The notes: a model not told the origin generated them from the letters alone. Shown: positions 1 through 7,430, counted from the first letter of the stretch. The stretch is 64,000 bases of DNA from an uncultured Mollicutes bacterium (GCA_900539595.1 UQCQ01000003.1:1-64000); one strand, 5' to 3'. Numbers and translations: made by a program.

Positions 1-29
1 AACAGCGCGCTGCCGGGCTTTTTCTTTTC

Positions 30-52
30 GGGGCCGTTTCGGCCCCTTTTTT
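30..52 (+). terminator. Rho-independent terminator of an upstream gene
   Basis: A 7-bp GC stem (GGGGCCG / CGGCCCC) with a TTT loop is followed directly by six T. It ends whatever transcription unit lies left of the window. A second GC-rich arm followed by T5 at 11-23 may be the tail of another hairpin cut by the window edge. Confidence 0.85.
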
Positions 53-64
53 GCTGCTTAGATT

Positions 65-70
65 TATAAT
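65..70 (+). promoter_or_regulatory. -10 box TATAAT giving a near-leaderless start for the HAD phosphatase
   Basis: A perfect TATAAT ends 8 nt before the ATG at 79, so the transcription start should fall at or one or two bases before the start codon. There is no Shine-Dalgarno. No TTGACA is present at the expected -35 place, which overlaps the upstream terminator. Confidence 0.55.
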
Positions 71-78
71 GAATGCGT

Positions 79-762
79 ATGGAAATCAAAAATGTTATCT
101 TCGATTTAGATGGTACCCTGCTTAACACATTGGTCGATATCCAAGGTGCGATTAACGATGCATTAAAGTCTTGCCACGTCCCTTTATCCTATAGTTTTGA
201 AGAAGCCAAAAGGTTGATTGGGGATGGCGCAGACACGTTAGTTCATCGTTCTTTGGGGGATTTGGATTCCCCGGAATTATTTGCTTCGGTTAAAAAAGCT
301 TACATGCCTTTGTATCGTTTGTATCAAGATCGCCATACTTTACCCTTTGATGGCATTTCTTCCATGCTTTATTCGCTTCATGAAATGGGTTTAAAGCTCT
401 TTGTTGCCTCCAATAAGCCTGATTCGCTTGCTAAGGCGATAGTTTCAGCTAAGTTGAATTCTTGCTTGTTTAAAGAGGTTTTTGGGCATCGAGAAGGTGA
501 ACCTGTAAAACCAAATCCGATTCTTGTTCAGCGTATTTTTTTAACGGATCGCATTTCTCCGGAAGAGACTCTTTATTGCGGAGATAGCCATGTTGACGTT
601 GAGACTGCGCATAATGCAGGAATTCCCGTGGCCCTTTGTTTATGGGGATATGGGAAATACGATGCCAATCTTCTAGATAAGGCTGAATATATTTTGAAAC
701 AGCCTTCCGATTTAGTTAGTTTATTAAAGCACGGCCTATCTACCCATGAGAAAGGAATTTAG
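79..762 (+). CDS. HAD-superfamily phosphatase, phosphoglycolate phosphatase-like
   Basis: Predicted cytosolic magnesium-dependent phosphatase of HAD subfamily IA. Motif I (DLDGTLLN) lies near the N-terminus, with the nucleophile as the first Asp and the general acid two residues on. Motif II is the Ser of VASNK, motif III the Lys of KPNP, and motif IV is YCGDSHVDVETA. The helical cap lies between motifs I and II. The start is placed at ATG 79 because the family begins a few residues before motif I, and because a -10 box overlaps the region of the alternative ATG at 73. The substrate cannot be read from sequence: phosphoglycolate, pyrophosphate or a sugar phosphate are all possible. It sits 15 nt before cysS, in the same direction. 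Confidence 0.85.
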   Translation: MEIKNVIFDLDGTLLNTLVDIQGAINDALKSCHVPLSYSFEEAKRLIGDGADTLVHRSLGDLDSPELFASVKKAYMPLYRLYQDRHTLPFDGISSMLYSLHEMGLKLFVASNKPDSLAKAIVSAKLNSCLFKEVFGHREGEPVKPNPILVQRIFLTDRISPEETLYCGDSHVDVETAHNAGIPVALCLWGYGKYDANLLDKAEYILKQPSDLVSLLKHGLSTHEKGI

Positions 763-777
763 TTTAAAATATTTCTT

Positions 778-2127
778 ATGAAAGATGTGTTTTTGTATTC
801 TTCTCTTGGCAATAAATTAGAGAAATTTAATCCTATCGTTCCGGGTAAGGTCAGCATGTATGTTTGTGGGCCGACGGTTTATAACGATCCTCATATTGGC
901 AACATGCGCCCTGTGGTTGTTTTCGATGAGTGGCGTCGCCTTTTTATGGCTTTAGGCTACCAAGTAACTTATGTTTCTAATTACACGGACGTGGATGACA
1001 AAATTATCAAACGCGCGAAAGAATTGGGAATCTCTGAAAAGGAATTGACGGAATCGGTGATCGCAAAATTCCGTCATTTGGTGGAAGAAGTAGGGGCTTT
1101 GCAGCCTGATTTCACCCCAAAGCCGACGGTTTATATGTCGGAGATGATTTCTTATATTAATGACCTCGTTCAAAACGAATCGGCCTATGTCCGTGGTGGC
1201 GATGTCTATTTCCGCGTTTCTAAAGATGAAAGCTATGGCTGCTTGTCCGGGAATACGCCGGAAGCGTTGATGTCGGGCGCTAGGATCGAAGTGAATTCCC
1301 AAAAGGAATCCCCATTGGATTTTGCTTTGTGGAAGGCCACGGACGAAGGGATTCGCTGGTCGACCCCGTGGTCGGAGGGACGCCCTGGGTGGCATACGGA
1401 ATGCTGCGTTATGATCAACTCCATTTTCAAAGATCAAAATGGATTGATTGATATTCATGGTGGCGGATTTGATTTGAAATTTCCCCATCATGAAAACGAA
1501 ATTGCTCAATCGGAAGCCCATAACCATAATCATCTTGCAAATTATTGGCTTCACAATGGTTTCATCAACATCGACAACGAGAAAATGTCGAAATCGCTCG
1601 GCAACGTTCTTTTAGCAAAAGACGTCGTGGAACAATGGGGTGGCATGCCTCTTCGCATCATGATTTTGAATACTCATTACCGAGCTCCGTTGGCATTTAC
1701 GGAAAAAACAATTCAGGAAGCAGATAAGAACTACAAAAAGATTTGCCAAGCAATGAAACTTTTGGCCGTTTTCCTTCAAACACACGGAGTGGACGACTTA
1801 AACTCGATTGAAGGCAACAACGAAGAAGATTTTTATCGCGAGCTTTGCAATGATTTGAATACTCCTAATGCATTCACAATCCTCTATAACGAATTAAAAG
1901 AGGCCAATCAATGTTTGCGTGTCCCCACGCCAGATATTTGTTCGATTCAAACTCACTTCGCTAGGATTCGAGATTATCTTCACATTTTAGGAATTGTGGC
2001 CCCTTATCCGGTTATGTCCTCGGAAGACAAGGATTTATATGCCAATTATGTGAAAGCGAAGCAAGAAAAAGATTTCGCTCAAAGCGATTTGCTGCGAGCC
2101 AATCTCATTCAAAAAGGAATTCTTTAA
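778..2127 (+). CDS. cysS: Cysteinyl-tRNA synthetase
   Basis: Class I aminoacyl-tRNA synthetase that charges tRNA-Cys. The HIGH-type signature is seen as DPHIGNMRP around residue 40 and the KMSKS loop as EKMSKSLGN around residue 270. Zinc-ligand positions are visible as Cys in VCGPTVYN, Cys in WHTECC and the HHENEIAQSE segment. Length 449 aa, slightly short of the usual 460-480, but the DALR and anticodon-binding C-terminal region is present. A TAAAAT box at 765-770, 7 nt before the ATG, suggests its own leaderless promoter. In Bacillus cysS is followed by mrnC (Mini-III RNase) and then rlmB; here rlmB follows after 6 nt and mrnC is absent from the locus. Confidence 0.97.
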   Translation: MKDVFLYSSLGNKLEKFNPIVPGKVSMYVCGPTVYNDPHIGNMRPVVVFDEWRRLFMALGYQVTYVSNYTDVDDKIIKRAKELGISEKELTESVIAKFRHLVEEVGALQPDFTPKPTVYMSEMISYINDLVQNESAYVRGGDVYFRVSKDESYGCLSGNTPEALMSGARIEVNSQKESPLDFALWKATDEGIRWSTPWSEGRPGWHTECCVMINSIFKDQNGLIDIHGGGFDLKFPHHENEIAQSEAHNHNHLANYWLHNGFINIDNEKMSKSLGNVLLAKDVVEQWGGMPLRIMILNTHYRAPLAFTEKTIQEADKNYKKICQAMKLLAVFLQTHGVDDLNSIEGNNEEDFYRELCNDLNTPNAFTILYNELKEANQCLRVPTPDICSIQTHFARIRDYLHILGIVAPYPVMSSEDKDLYANYVKAKQEKDFAQSDLLRANLIQKGIL

Positions 2128-2133
2128 TAAATT

Positions 2134-2880
2134 ATGAAAAAATCGCTTGTCAATGATAATGCAATAGTTCATACTATTTTTAGTAAGAATAGTGTCCGAG
2201 AAGCCGTGAGAGCACATACGGCCAAACATCTTTATGTCACTGACCAAAATCGCGGCGACCCGATTGTTCTATCTGCAAAAGAGGGCGGAGTTCCAATCTC
2301 GATTTGTACCAGCAGTGAACTATTTAAATTAGCTGGTACGTCGAATCACCAGGGATTTGTTGCTGAAACAGCGGTAGCGAAACCTTGTTCCACTCGTGAT
2401 TTGATTCAATCTTGCAAAGGAAAAGATCAGCCCCTCATTGTTATGCTGGACGGCATTCAAGATCCTCATAACTTGGGAGCCATATTAAGAAGCTGTGACG
2501 CTTTTGGTGTAGATGGCATTATTATGAAAGCGCATGGAGAAGTTCCGTTAAATTCGACGGTTTCTCGTGTTTCTACTGGTGCAATCGAATACGCAAAAGT
2601 AGCAGTTGTCCCTAATTTGTCCCAAGCAATTTCTGAATTAAAAGATGCGGGTTTTTGGATCGTTAGCACCGATGGAAGTGCAGATAAACTAATTAATGAA
2701 GTCGATTATCGTTGCCCGATTTGCTTAGTGGTTGGATCAGAAGGCTTTGGTATTTCCAGGCTTGTTTTGAAAAACAGCGATTTTGTTGTAAAGATCCCAA
2801 TGGTTGGGCACGTTAATTCGCTAAACGCTTCGGTTTCTGCTGGCATTGCCATTGCGGAAATCTTCCTTTCGAGACGATAA
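2134..2880 (+). CDS. rlmB: 23S rRNA (guanosine-2'-O)-methyltransferase, RlmB/TrmH (SpoU) family
   Basis: Trefoil-knot SAM-dependent methyltransferase predicted to modify G2251 (E. coli numbering) of 23S rRNA. The N-terminal substrate-binding domain (about 1-85) is followed by the SpoU domain. Three SpoU motifs are clear: motif 1 DPHNLGAILRSCDAFG with the catalytic Arg, motif 2 LVVGSEGFG, and motif 3 VNSLNASVSAGIAIAE. Length 248 aa is typical. It starts 6 nt after cysS with little Shine-Dalgarno, so it is probably co-transcribed with cysS. Other TrmH-family targets (such as tRNA) cannot be excluded, but the cysS context favours RlmB. Confidence 0.9.
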   Translation: MKKSLVNDNAIVHTIFSKNSVREAVRAHTAKHLYVTDQNRGDPIVLSAKEGGVPISICTSSELFKLAGTSNHQGFVAETAVAKPCSTRDLIQSCKGKDQPLIVMLDGIQDPHNLGAILRSCDAFGVDGIIMKAHGEVPLNSTVSRVSTGAIEYAKVAVVPNLSQAISELKDAGFWIVSTDGSADKLINEVDYRCPICLVVGSEGFGISRLVLKNSDFVVKIPMVGHVNSLNASVSAGIAIAEIFLSRR

Positions 2881-2907
2881 GATTTTACATACCCAAAAAA
2901 AGATAAC

Positions 2908-3621
2908 ATGAAACATAAAATTCCTACGTCAACTATTAAGTTGAACAAATTTTTACTAATGCAATCTTTAGACGTTCCGACTTTCCCGGATGACTTCAAA
3001 CCCTTCGACGAAAGCCAATATCCGAATTTGACCGATGAACAGCTCTTGGCTCTTCACCAAAACGGTGTAACGAATGCGCTTGCCGAATTGGAGGTTCGTT
3101 ATTACATGAAGCGGATTGTATCCGCCCATATGGTTATGCCGAACATCCATGATAAGCTGGATGAAAGCTCGATCAGCGAAGCATTTTTTACCGCCATATA
3201 TTCCAGTGTTCGCAACTTTAATTGGAAGGCGAAATTTGTAACCTTCTTCCATTGCGTTTTCCGGAATGAACTGATTCGAGAAATCAATAACAGCTCGCGT
3301 TGCTTTACATTGTGCAACTACGTTTCTCTGGATTCTACTGTGGATAACGAAGATCGCCCTATTTGCGAATCCATTTCTTCCAAAGAGGACAATCTTGACC
3401 CCGTGAATTACGCCAGCTATCGATTGCTGCTCGAGGATCTAAAACACCTTCCGCCTAGTTTCGATGCCATGTCTGCTAAAGTTGTTGCTTTGCTGCTTAA
3501 AGGCTTTCGCGCTCATGAAATCGCCGAGATTCTTCATCTCACGGATTATCGGGTTCGTTATATTATTTCGAGTGTGCGTGACTACGTTCGTCAGAAGTAC
3601 GATTTCGTTCCCGATAAGTAA
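2908..3621 (+). CDS. sigH: RNA polymerase sigma factor, SigH family (divergent)
   Basis: Alternative sigma factor that would direct RNA polymerase to stress, stationary-phase or competence promoters. After about 45 poorly conserved residues comes an LTDEQLLALHQNG segment like SigH region 1.2/2.1. A core-binding region 2 follows with FFTAIYSSVRNFN. The middle shows the SigH-like NYVSLDSTVDNEDRPI stretch, and the C-terminus has a helix-turn-helix (HEIAEILHLTDYRVRYII). The locus (after cysS-rlmB, before rpmG-secE-nusG) is exactly where Bacilli keep sigH. It is diverged: region 2 is Cys- and Phe-rich. The start is uncertain; ATG 2959 would give a protein 17 residues shorter and neither site has a strong Shine-Dalgarno. 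ComFA/ComFC at 47-49 kb are possible targets (inference). Confidence 0.8.
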   Translation: MKHKIPTSTIKLNKFLLMQSLDVPTFPDDFKPFDESQYPNLTDEQLLALHQNGVTNALAELEVRYYMKRIVSAHMVMPNIHDKLDESSISEAFFTAIYSSVRNFNWKAKFVTFFHCVFRNELIREINNSSRCFTLCNYVSLDSTVDNEDRPICESISSKEDNLDPVNYASYRLLLEDLKHLPPSFDAMSAKVVALLLKGFRAHEIAEILHLTDYRVRYIISSVRDYVRQKYDFVPDK

Positions 3622-3647
3622 GCAGCCTTTGCGGACCGCCTTAAAAG

Positions 3648-3674
3648 TCTCCACCCACTGGGTGGGGATTTTAA
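3648..3674 (+). terminator. Terminator after sigH
   Basis: Stem CCACCC / GGGTGG with an ACT triloop, extended by further pairs, followed by GGATTTTAATT. It separates the cysS-sigH unit from the rpmG promoter immediately downstream. Confidence 0.75.
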
Positions 3675-3682
3675 TTCCTGGA

Positions 3683-3711
3683 TTGACAGGGCCTCTTGCT
3701 GCTCCTATAAT
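3683..3711 (+). promoter_or_regulatory. Consensus sigma-A promoter of rpmG-secE-nusG
   Basis: A perfect TTGACA (3683-3688) and a perfect TATAAT (3706-3711) are separated by 17 bp. The predicted start near 3718 leaves about a 16-nt leader before the rpmG ATG at 3734. This is the strongest promoter seen in the window. Confidence 0.9.
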
Positions 3712-3733
3712 CCTGCCAGGAGTTTGATAAAAG

Positions 3734-3883
3734 ATGGCTAGAGAAAAAGTTTTTTTGATTTGCACGGAATGCCTTAGTAGGAACTATACCGTCCTTAAAA
3801 GAAAAGACAGCTCAGAGCGTCTTGAGTTAAAGAAGTATTGTCCGCATTGCAAAAAGCATACGCTCCACAAAGAAAGCAAGTAA
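3734..3883 (+). CDS. rpmG: Ribosomal protein bL33 (zinc-ribbon form)
   Basis: A 49-residue basic protein of the large ribosomal subunit. It begins MAREKVFLIC and carries two CxxC pairs (CTEC and CPHC), the zinc-ribbon type of L33. It ends in a His/Lys-rich tail. Bacilli normally encode such an L33 directly before secE and nusG, as here. It ends 13 nt before secE. Confidence 0.95.
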   Translation: MAREKVFLICTECLSRNYTVLKRKDSSERLELKKYCPHCKKHTLHKESK

Positions 3884-3896
3884 CAAGGAGGCTCTA

Positions 3897-4091
3897 ATGA
3901 ACCCGATCAAGTACACAAAAGAAGTGGTCAAAGAAGGCAAACGTGTTCGCTGGCCGAAGCGTGATACGTTGATTCCAACGATCATCGTCGTCATTTGCAT
4001 CGCTGCGTTTGCTGCGCTGTTCCTGACGCTTGAAGACTTAACGGCTGGGTCTTTGATCAATCAGCTGAGAAATGTTTTTGGAGGAAAATGA
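3897..4091 (+). CDS. secE: Protein translocase subunit SecE
   Basis: Short essential subunit of the SecYEG channel, with a single membrane span. The 64 aa comprise an amphipathic basic N-terminus (with the family-typical KRVRWPKRD segment), one hydrophobic helix (TLIPTIIVVICIAAFAALFL) and a short tail. An excellent Shine-Dalgarno AAGGAGG (3885-3891) fixes the ATG at 3897. The stop is TGA and overlaps the nusG ribosome-binding region, which implies translational coupling. Confidence 0.95.
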   Translation: MNPIKYTKEVVKEGKRVRWPKRDTLIPTIIVVICIAAFAALFLTLEDLTAGSLINQLRNVFGGK

Positions 4092-4092
4092 A

Positions 4093-4668
4093 ATGGCAGA
4101 TGTAGTCGATAATTCCGCGCCACGCCTTGGTGAAAAGGCTTGGTACATTGTTACAACCTATTCGAAACACGAACAAAAAACGGCGGAAAACTTAAAACGT
4201 CGTATCGAAACGATGGGGATGCAAAAATACATTCTCCGCGTTTTGGTTGCTGAACACACCGTCCCTGTTTTGAAGGATGGCGTTGATACGGGCAAAACCA
4301 AGGTTGAAAACTATTTCCCTGGTTATTTCTTCGTTGAAATGGTCATGACGGACGATTCCTGGTTTATCGTTCGTAACACTCCGGGCGTCACGGGTATTGT
4401 CGGATCTAGCGGCGGCGGACAAAAACCGATGCCTGTTCCGCGGGAACAAATTGAACCCGTCTTGAAACGCATGAACATCATCGAGGACAATATGTATGAT
4501 CGTTATCACGTTGGCGATCGCGTTCGTATCATCCACGGTCCTTTGGAAGGAACGGAAGGAACGATTATGTCCATTGATAAGGAAACCGGTGCTTGCCGTG
4601 TTGATACAATCTTCTTCGGTCGTAGTACTCCGGTCGATGTTGAATTCTCTGAAATCGAAAGACTTTAA
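4093..4668 (+). CDS. nusG: Transcription termination/antitermination factor NusG
   Basis: Elongation factor that binds the RNA polymerase clamp and couples transcription with termination or translation. The N-terminal NGN domain includes WYIVTTYSKHE and the FPGYFFVEM strand. The C-terminal KOW domain is seen in GDRVRIIHGPLEGTEGTI. The start is set at ATG 4093, 8 nt after a GGAGG at 4080-4084, rather than the ATG at 4072 inside secE, which lacks a ribosome site. Length 191 aa is normal. In most Bacilli rplK follows closely; here a terminator and a roughly 3-kb insertion intervene. Confidence 0.95.
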   Translation: MADVVDNSAPRLGEKAWYIVTTYSKHEQKTAENLKRRIETMGMQKYILRVLVAEHTVPVLKDGVDTGKTKVENYFPGYFFVEMVMTDDSWFIVRNTPGVTGIVGSSGGGQKPMPVPREQIEPVLKRMNIIEDNMYDRYHVGDRVRIIHGPLEGTEGTIMSIDKETGACRVDTIFFGRSTPVDVEFSEIERL

Positions 4669-4676
4669 TAGAAACA

Positions 4677-4715
4677 ATGGCCTCCCATGCTTTGCGCAAC
4701 GGGAGGCCATTTTTA
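4677..4715 (+). terminator. Strong terminator after nusG
   Basis: A 10-bp perfect stem (ATGGCCTCCC / GGGAGGCCAT) with a 14-nt loop is followed by TTTTAT. It isolates the rpmG-secE-nusG unit. The same hairpin could end minus-strand transcripts from the unknown gene at 4775-5374, though its minus-side U-tract is weaker. Confidence 0.9.
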
Positions 4716-4717
4716 TA

Positions 4718-4745
4718 TTGTAAGAATAGTTTTGTAAGAATAGTT
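4718..4745. repeat. Tandem 13-14 nt direct repeat
   Basis: TTGTAAGAATAGT occurs twice (4718-4730 and 4732-4744) with one base between the copies, between the nusG terminator and the end of the minus-strand gene at 4775. It may be a small slippage duplication or a scar at the edge of the inserted block. Confidence 0.6.
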
Positions 4746-4774
4746 GTTAGAACAAGGAGCCTGTGTTTGCGGGC

Positions 4775-5374
4775 TCAATCCAAGATTTGAGAACGGATTT
4801 GTTCCATTTGTTCTTGGACGGAGAAGAAATAAGCGCTGCTCTGAAAAGTGGAAAATCGTTGTTTTCCAAATAAATCCAAATACGTTAGCGCGTAACGATC
4901 GGTTATGGTGAGGAAGAAAATTTCTGCTACGTGCATCGGCGCTTCATGTACGTCGTTTTCCGCCAAAATTAAGTTCGTCATTTCTTCGATCGTAAGAAGA
5001 ACGAGCTTACCAACGTCATCTTGGTACCCGCGAAGTGCATCGGGTTCGGCATCGCCAATCCAACGCAAATAATCTCGCAGCGGAGAATGTCCCATTTCAA
5101 AATCGGATCCAGACATGGCTAAACGGATTTTGGTCGCCATGTTGGACAAGCTTTTTGCGTCGTAGTCTCTACCAAGACTCTCGCCAGCTGCTTGTGTAAT
5201 CTCTTCACCGGCATTTTCTTTTGCAAAAAGCTTATCGAAAAGAAATGCGCTGGAGGCTGCGATGATGGTAGCGTCGCGAATGGTGTTGTCGGCTAAATCC
5301 AAATGGAGCCAACTTTTGACGGTGTAGACGAACCCGTCTAAGAGTTCATCGAATAGAATGGTAGCTTTTTTCAT
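4775..5374 (-). CDS. Unknown helical protein, downstream of the TnpB-like gene
   Basis: A 199-aa product that I do not recognise. It has no signal peptide, membrane span, Cys cluster or known catalytic motif. Composition is rich in Ala, Leu, Asp and Glu, and the predicted structure is almost all helical, like a small cytosolic all-alpha protein. It lies in the same direction as the TnpB-like gene, 180 nt downstream of it, and the omegaRNA-like segment forms the sequence just upstream of its start. A TAAAAT box (5383-5388, minus strand) ends 8 nt before its ATG, matching the leaderless layout seen elsewhere in this window. No good Shine-Dalgarno is present. It could be cargo or partner of the TnpB-like protein, or a regulated target; this is inference. 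Confidence 0.75.
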   Translation of the reverse strand: MKKATILFDELLDGFVYTVKSWLHLDLADNTIRDATIIAASSAFLFDKLFAKENAGEEITQAAGESLGRDYDAKSLSNMATKIRLAMSGSDFEMGHSPLRDYLRWIGDAEPDALRGYQDDVGKLVLLTIEEMTNLILAENDVHEAPMHVAEIFFLTITDRYALTYLDLFGKQRFSTFQSSAYFFSVQEQMEQIRSQILD

Positions 5375-5382
5375 GATAATTA

Positions 5383-5388
5383 ATTTTA
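5383..5388 (-). promoter_or_regulatory. -10 box TAAAAT before the unknown gene
   Basis: On the minus strand TAAAAT is followed by 8 nt and then the ATG at 5374, so the start of transcription would lie on or beside the start codon. It falls downstream of the putative guide segment of the TnpB-like locus. Confidence 0.4.
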
Positions 5389-5434
5389 ACGTTACTCCTT
5401 TGGATTGGCTATCGCCGTATGGAGTAATTTGCTA

Positions 5435-5600
5435 AAAATCTTTTCATCCGGAGTGGGGAACATAACCCCTCGACGCCTTCTTCAAAGTTGGGGTAAACTT
5501 CTCTGACGTCATCCACTGGGCGCTCCTCGCCCTGTTTTAAACCCTAACTAGTAATTACGGGCCTGACATGGATGACTTTGCGTAAAGCATCCCGCGCAGG
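5435..5600 (-). ncRNA. OmegaRNA (reRNA)-like 3' region of the TnpB-like gene
   Basis: Read on the minus strand, the end of the TnpB-like gene and the following 100 nt resemble the right end of IS200/IS605 elements. GTGGATGACGTCAGAGAAG resembles the GTGGATGAAGCAGAGAAG core that I recall from such ends. ACCCCAACTTT then leads to GGGGTTATGTTC, giving an ACCCC/GGGGT stem, as in the terminal hairpin of omegaRNAs. In TnpB systems the guide follows this hairpin directly. Here the guide would start near 5455 and run toward 5435 (CTCCGGATGAAAAG region). The boundaries are estimates. No convincing match to this segment in non-coding DNA was found by eye elsewhere in the window; a 9-nt match in rpoC near 17530 is probably chance. 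Confidence 0.5.
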
Positions 5601-6709
5601 ATATTGGTTGCTGCATTGATGTTCGGCCGGATTTTTGCATTGCAGAACGGGCAAACGGAATCGTAATGAGTAGACCACAAAAGAAGGGGTAACTGTGAAC
5701 CACAGTCCTTACAGGTCTTTCTATATGAAATGACGGGAGAGGTCACATTCGCCTCTTTCTCGACCTGAATGGCCTTTGAGACTACCCTTTTTAGAAGTTG
5801 GGAATAAGCGTTTTTGGATTGGACCCTTAAGCATCTTTTTTCATGAAACCCCGTGGTAGTCGCGGGGGATTCGGCTGTGATTCGATCGAATTTCCAAAGT
5901 AAAGAGTGCGAGGTTTGCTCCAAAAAGCTCGATATTTGATTATTCAGTTTTTGTCGCGCGGATCGAAGTTTATGCAAATTTCTATCGAAACGTTTGGACG
6001 ACTTGGTTTGATTCTGAGGCTCCTTTTGACGTAGGAGTCTGGAAAGGTAACTGCATCGTTTCAATAACTTCGATACCGATTTTTCATTAAGGCTCCAAGC
6101 CCGCGTTTTATTATCGCTCCCCATTCCAATAATCGTCGTTCTTGTTCCGGGGACGATGGAAGTGATTTTTCCAGTTTTGGGATAAGGGGTTATAGAATCC
6201 TTAAAAAGAAAACAGGCAAAATAACGATCATTCTTTTCTTCGATGGTACAAGAAAGAGGAGAAGAAAAGCGCAATTTCTCCGACATGCGGATGGAACCGA
6301 ACGAACCAATTTGAAGTTTTTTGGATTGGGGGAGAGAAAAAGCGAAGTTTGGATTTCCGGCGGAGGCTAAATGTAAAAAATGGCTTCCACGTTGCGGTTT
6401 CCTAAAAGATGGAAAAACGCGGGTGCGCAAAATAGTTTTTGCCACAGGGACCAGGCGTTTGGCGTTTCGGGCTGTGATATCGGGGAAATAGGGAAGGCTC
6501 CCGCCCGTAGATTGCACGGATTTTATTGCGTGCAATTTGATTCGCTCAAGCGCCTGAACAAAATTGCCCTCGTGAATCCGTTTTTCCCGGATGCCATCGA
6601 CGATCATTTTCAATTGGCGATTGTAGTCTCGCCGAGAGAATTCGAACTGACTGTCCAAAAAATTTTTCATCTTGGCGTTGGGGTAGATGCGAATTTTGTG
6701 AGTAATCAT
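5555..6709 (-). CDS. Nuclease-dead TnpB-like protein (TldR-like)
   Basis: Full-length (384 aa) member of the IS200/IS605 OrfB/TnpB family. The N-terminal start ITHKIRIYPNAKMK matches the family. The RuvC region begins around residue 175, and a four-Cys zinc finger (C333, C336, C353, C356) sits before the last RuvC motif. Catalysis appears lost. The RuvC-I Asp of the usual GIDLG is Val186 (SIVPG, codon GTC at 6152-6154). The RuvC-III Asp of DxNAA is Asn363 (PNINAATNIL, codon AAC at 5621-5623). The RuvC-II Glu (E280, ITAES) is kept. An uninterrupted frame with two dead catalytic residues and an intact zinc finger fits the TldR class, which are exapted TnpB homologues acting as RNA-guided repressors. 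A slowly decaying transposon gene is the alternative. No TnpA transposase gene is nearby. Shine-Dalgarno AGGGA lies about 11 nt before the ATG. Confidence 0.85.
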   Translation of the reverse strand: MITHKIRIYPNAKMKNFLDSQFEFSRRDYNRQLKMIVDGIREKRIHEGNFVQALERIKLHAIKSVQSTGGSLPYFPDITARNAKRLVPVAKTILRTRVFPSFRKPQRGSHFLHLASAGNPNFAFSLPQSKKLQIGSFGSIRMSEKLRFSSPLSCTIEEKNDRYFACFLFKDSITPYPKTGKITSIVPGTRTTIIGMGSDNKTRAWSLNEKSVSKLLKRCSYLSRLLRQKEPQNQTKSSKRFDRNLHKLRSARQKLNNQISSFLEQTSHSLLWKFDRITAESPATTTGFHEKRCLRVQSKNAYSQLLKRVVSKAIQVEKEANVTSPVISYRKTCKDCGSQLPLLLWSTHYDSVCPFCNAKIRPNINAATNILRGMLYAKSSMSGP

Positions 6710-6890
6710 GTGAAATGTCCCTGCACCTATATCTATAACGATTTTTTAGAAAATCTTGTCGAAAAAAATTTATGAGTTTCCAAAAACAATAGTTGTAATA
6801 CAGAAAAATATTTTTAAAAAATTTTCGGTGTTATTAGAAATTTAAAAGAAAAGTGTGGTTTTTGTTTGAAAATCTAGTATCTTTGATGAG

Positions 6891-7397
6891 ATGAAATTTT
6901 TTATTTTCAGCGACTTGCACGGATCGAAAAGCGGTCTTCAAAAAGCAATGAGAGCCATCGAGAACGAGCAACCGGATGTTTTAGTTTTCTTGGGCGATAC
7001 TCTTCACGGCGCTTATGATGCGGACGTTTCTTTTTGCATGGAATTTTTCTGCAAGAATTGCGGGAGAATCCTTGCCGTCCGCGGAAATTGTGACGATTCA
7101 TGCGATCTTAGTCCTGCGGGAATTGAATTGCCACTCCGTCGTGGTCTTGATTTTGCTGGCCATCGAGTGCATCTGACTCATCGCCCTGATGTTTTTTCTT
7201 TTCCTCCCGGGGATGTAGTTTTTAACGGGCACACGCATTGCAAATGTCTTTATTCAGATGTGGGGACTATTCGCTGCAACCCTGGTTCCGTCTCCGTTCC
7301 TCGCGACGATGGGCCTGGATACGCCGTTATGGACGAAACAGGCATTTATTTGAAAAATCTTAATTCTTTTGAGACGATCGAATTTATTGGGTTCTAA
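6891..7397 (+). CDS. YfcE/MJ0936-type metallophosphoesterase
   Basis: Small calcineurin-like phosphodiesterase (168 aa), expected to use two metal ions to hydrolyse a phosphodiester. The ligand motifs are in order: SDLHG (DxH) at residues 7-11, LGDTLHG near 35, RGNCD near 64 (in place of GNHD), LTHRP near 96 and NGHTHC near 111. The protein ends soon after the NPGSVSVPRD segment typical of YfcE. The natural substrate is unknown; YfcE-family enzymes act on generic phosphodiesters in vitro. It lies in the block between nusG and rplK and is followed after 33 nt by an ArsR-type regulator in the same direction. The AT-rich 180-nt region upstream (6710-6890) separates it from the divergent TnpB-like gene and holds a TAGTAT box at 6875-6880. 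Confidence 0.88.
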   Translation: MKFFIFSDLHGSKSGLQKAMRAIENEQPDVLVFLGDTLHGAYDADVSFCMEFFCKNCGRILAVRGNCDDSCDLSPAGIELPLRRGLDFAGHRVHLTHRPDVFSFPPGDVVFNGHTHCKCLYSDVGTIRCNPGSVSVPRDDGPGYAVMDETGIYLKNLNSFETIEFIGF

Positions 7398-7430
7398 GGA
7401 GAACGTGATAAAATAAAACTTGGAAAAACT

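Noticed and set aside
952..1554. Long open frame on the minus strand inside cysS
   Set aside because: Antisense shadow of cysS: no ribosome site or recognisable domain, while the plus-strand product is clearly CysS.
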